From contig SYCM01000092.1 in the NCBI GenBank assembly GCA_005786915.1, forward strand, positions 1 to 6,845: a DNA stretch of 6,845 nt. The letters are read 5' to 3'. The stretch's first letter is position 1. Every line of letters starts with the position of its first letter. This document shows, piece after piece, positions 6,445 to 6,845 of this stretch. The notes under the pieces were generated by a model. The model was given only the letters and a program-made list of their open reading frames with translations, had not been told where the DNA came from and made no database searches. The translations under genes and the position numbers were made by a program. The stretch comes from Bacteroidota bacterium. Lineage in GTDB: Bacteria; Bacteroidota; Bacteroidia; Flavobacteriales; Schleiferiaceae.

Positions 6445-6532
6445 CGAATTTAAGCGCCCCTGTTGGGGGTGCGTGCGTCCAAAAACCGCGCCGCTAATGC
6501 AACTTATTCGCCTTTTGCTGCATCTTTGAGTT

Positions 6533-6748
6533 ATGAAAAAAATGGTACTGATGGCGGTAAGTCTTTTGGTGTTTGATGGTTGTGAAAAACCGGTGGATCC
6601 CGACTGCAAGGGAGAACGCAACGCCGCGTGCATCTGTCCCGCGGTGTACGACCCTGTCTGCGGCTGCGACGGCGAAACCTACGGAAACAGTTGCGAGGCG
6701 GAGTGCGCTGGGGTCAAGTCGTGGACGCCGGGCGAGTGCGGCAACTAA
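6533..6748 (+). CDS. Small Kazal-type protease inhibitor lipoprotein
   Basis: The gene encodes a 71-residue protein with a short Lys-start signal sequence. It ends in 'VFDGC' at C17, an acceptable though not ideal lipobox, so a lipid-anchored periplasmic or surface protein is likely. Residues 25-69 form one Kazal domain. 'CPAVYDPVCGCDGETYGNSC' (35-54) carries the family signature P-V-C-G-x-DG-x-TY-x-N-x-C, followed by C58 and C69. Eight cysteines (25, 33, 35, 43, 45, 54, 58, 69) would give four disulfides; the GCDG version with an extra pair is common in bacterial Kazal proteins. By alignment to ovomucoid spacing (C35-x7-C43) the P1 residue is A37, suggesting targets such as elastase- or subtilisin-like proteases. 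It is divergent from trxA and followed by a hairpin terminator. The domain call is firm; inhibitory activity is inferred. Confidence 0.87.
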   Translation: MKKMVLMAVSLLVFDGCEKPVDPDCKGERNAACICPAVYDPVCGCDGETYGNSCEAECAGVKSWTPGECGN

Positions 6749-6783
6749 GCCAGAAGAGCCTAACTGCGGCTTCGGACGGCCGG

Positions 6784-6823
6784 AAAACAAAAAAGCCTGC
6801 ATTGCTGCAGGCTTTGCTTCTTC
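6784..6823. terminator. Strong hairpin terminator, probably bidirectional
   Basis: A perfect 10-bp stem AAAGCCTGCA (6792-6801) / TGCAGGCTTT (6806-6815) closes a 4-base TTGC loop. On the minus strand it is followed by CTTTTTTGTTTTCC, a classic U-rich tail, so it should terminate the tRNA transcript entering from the right. On the + strand the tail TTTGCTTCTTC is weaker but adequate for ending the Kazal gene 43 bases upstream. Confidence 0.9.
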
Positions 6824-6845
6824 TGGCGGTGCGGACGGGGCTCGA
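6824..6845 (-). tRNA. 3' end of a tRNA gene (possibly tRNA-Asp), cut by window edge
   Basis: Read on the minus strand, the last 22 bases are TCGAGC CCCGT CCGCACC G CCA. These fit, in order, most of a T-loop, the 3' half of the T-stem, the seven-base 3' acceptor strand, discriminator G73 and an encoded CCA. A 10-bp hairpin terminator starts 8 bases beyond the CCA, as expected for a tRNA transcription unit. G73 with this acceptor resembles Bacteroidota tRNA-Asp, but the anticodon is outside the window, so the isotype is a guess. The predicted 5' acceptor strand would be GGTGCGG. Confidence 0.75.

Noticed and set aside
6494..6802. 102-codon minus-strand frame across the Kazal gene and terminator
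   Set aside because: It runs through the terminator hairpin and antisense to the Kazal domain, and its product has no family features.

Overview
The window suggests a GC-rich member of the Bacteroidota, probably of the Flavobacteriales type. The evidence is protein style: a secreted subtilase whose C-terminus resembles a type IX secretion sorting domain, and a small Kazal-type lipoprotein. Start codons also lack Shine-Dalgarno sequences at normal spacing, and a TAnnTTTG-type -7 element lies upstream of the thioredoxin gene. The organism assignment is inference; no marker gene is complete enough to settle it.

Layout. The left third is a tight + strand run: the 3' end of mnmA (tRNA 2-thiouridylase), then after 2 bases a secreted S8 protease, then after 12 bases a FabK/nitronate monooxygenase-like flavoprotein. 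A 208-base convergent spacer follows (2946-3153). From 6416 leftwards to 3154 the minus strand carries a compact four-gene run in the order trxA, hddC-gmhB fusion, hddA, gmhA. Its joins are a 5-base gap, a 4-base ATGA overlap and a 13-base gap. A short divergent promoter region (6417-6532) separates trxA from a + strand gene for a 71-residue Kazal-domain lipoprotein. The right edge holds a strong hairpin terminator and the 3' end of a minus-strand tRNA gene, possibly tRNA-Asp.

How the genes work together. The three minus-strand sugar genes account for all four steps from sedoheptulose 7-phosphate to GDP-D-glycero-alpha-D-manno-heptose. GmhA makes heptose 7-phosphate, HddA makes the 1,7-bisphosphate, the GmhB domain removes the 7-phosphate, and the HddC domain transfers GMP. 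The gene order is the reverse of the reaction order, and the last two steps sit in one polypeptide. GDP-heptose is a donor for surface glycans (S-layer, capsule or O-antigen). No glycosyltransferase lies in the window, so the final glycan is unknown. Thioredoxin at the head of this run, and the mnmA/protease/flavoprotein run on the other strand, have no evident metabolic link to it.

The most notable item is this compact GDP-heptose module with its guanylyltransferase-phosphatase fusion. I see no phage, transposon, CRISPR or defence system here.
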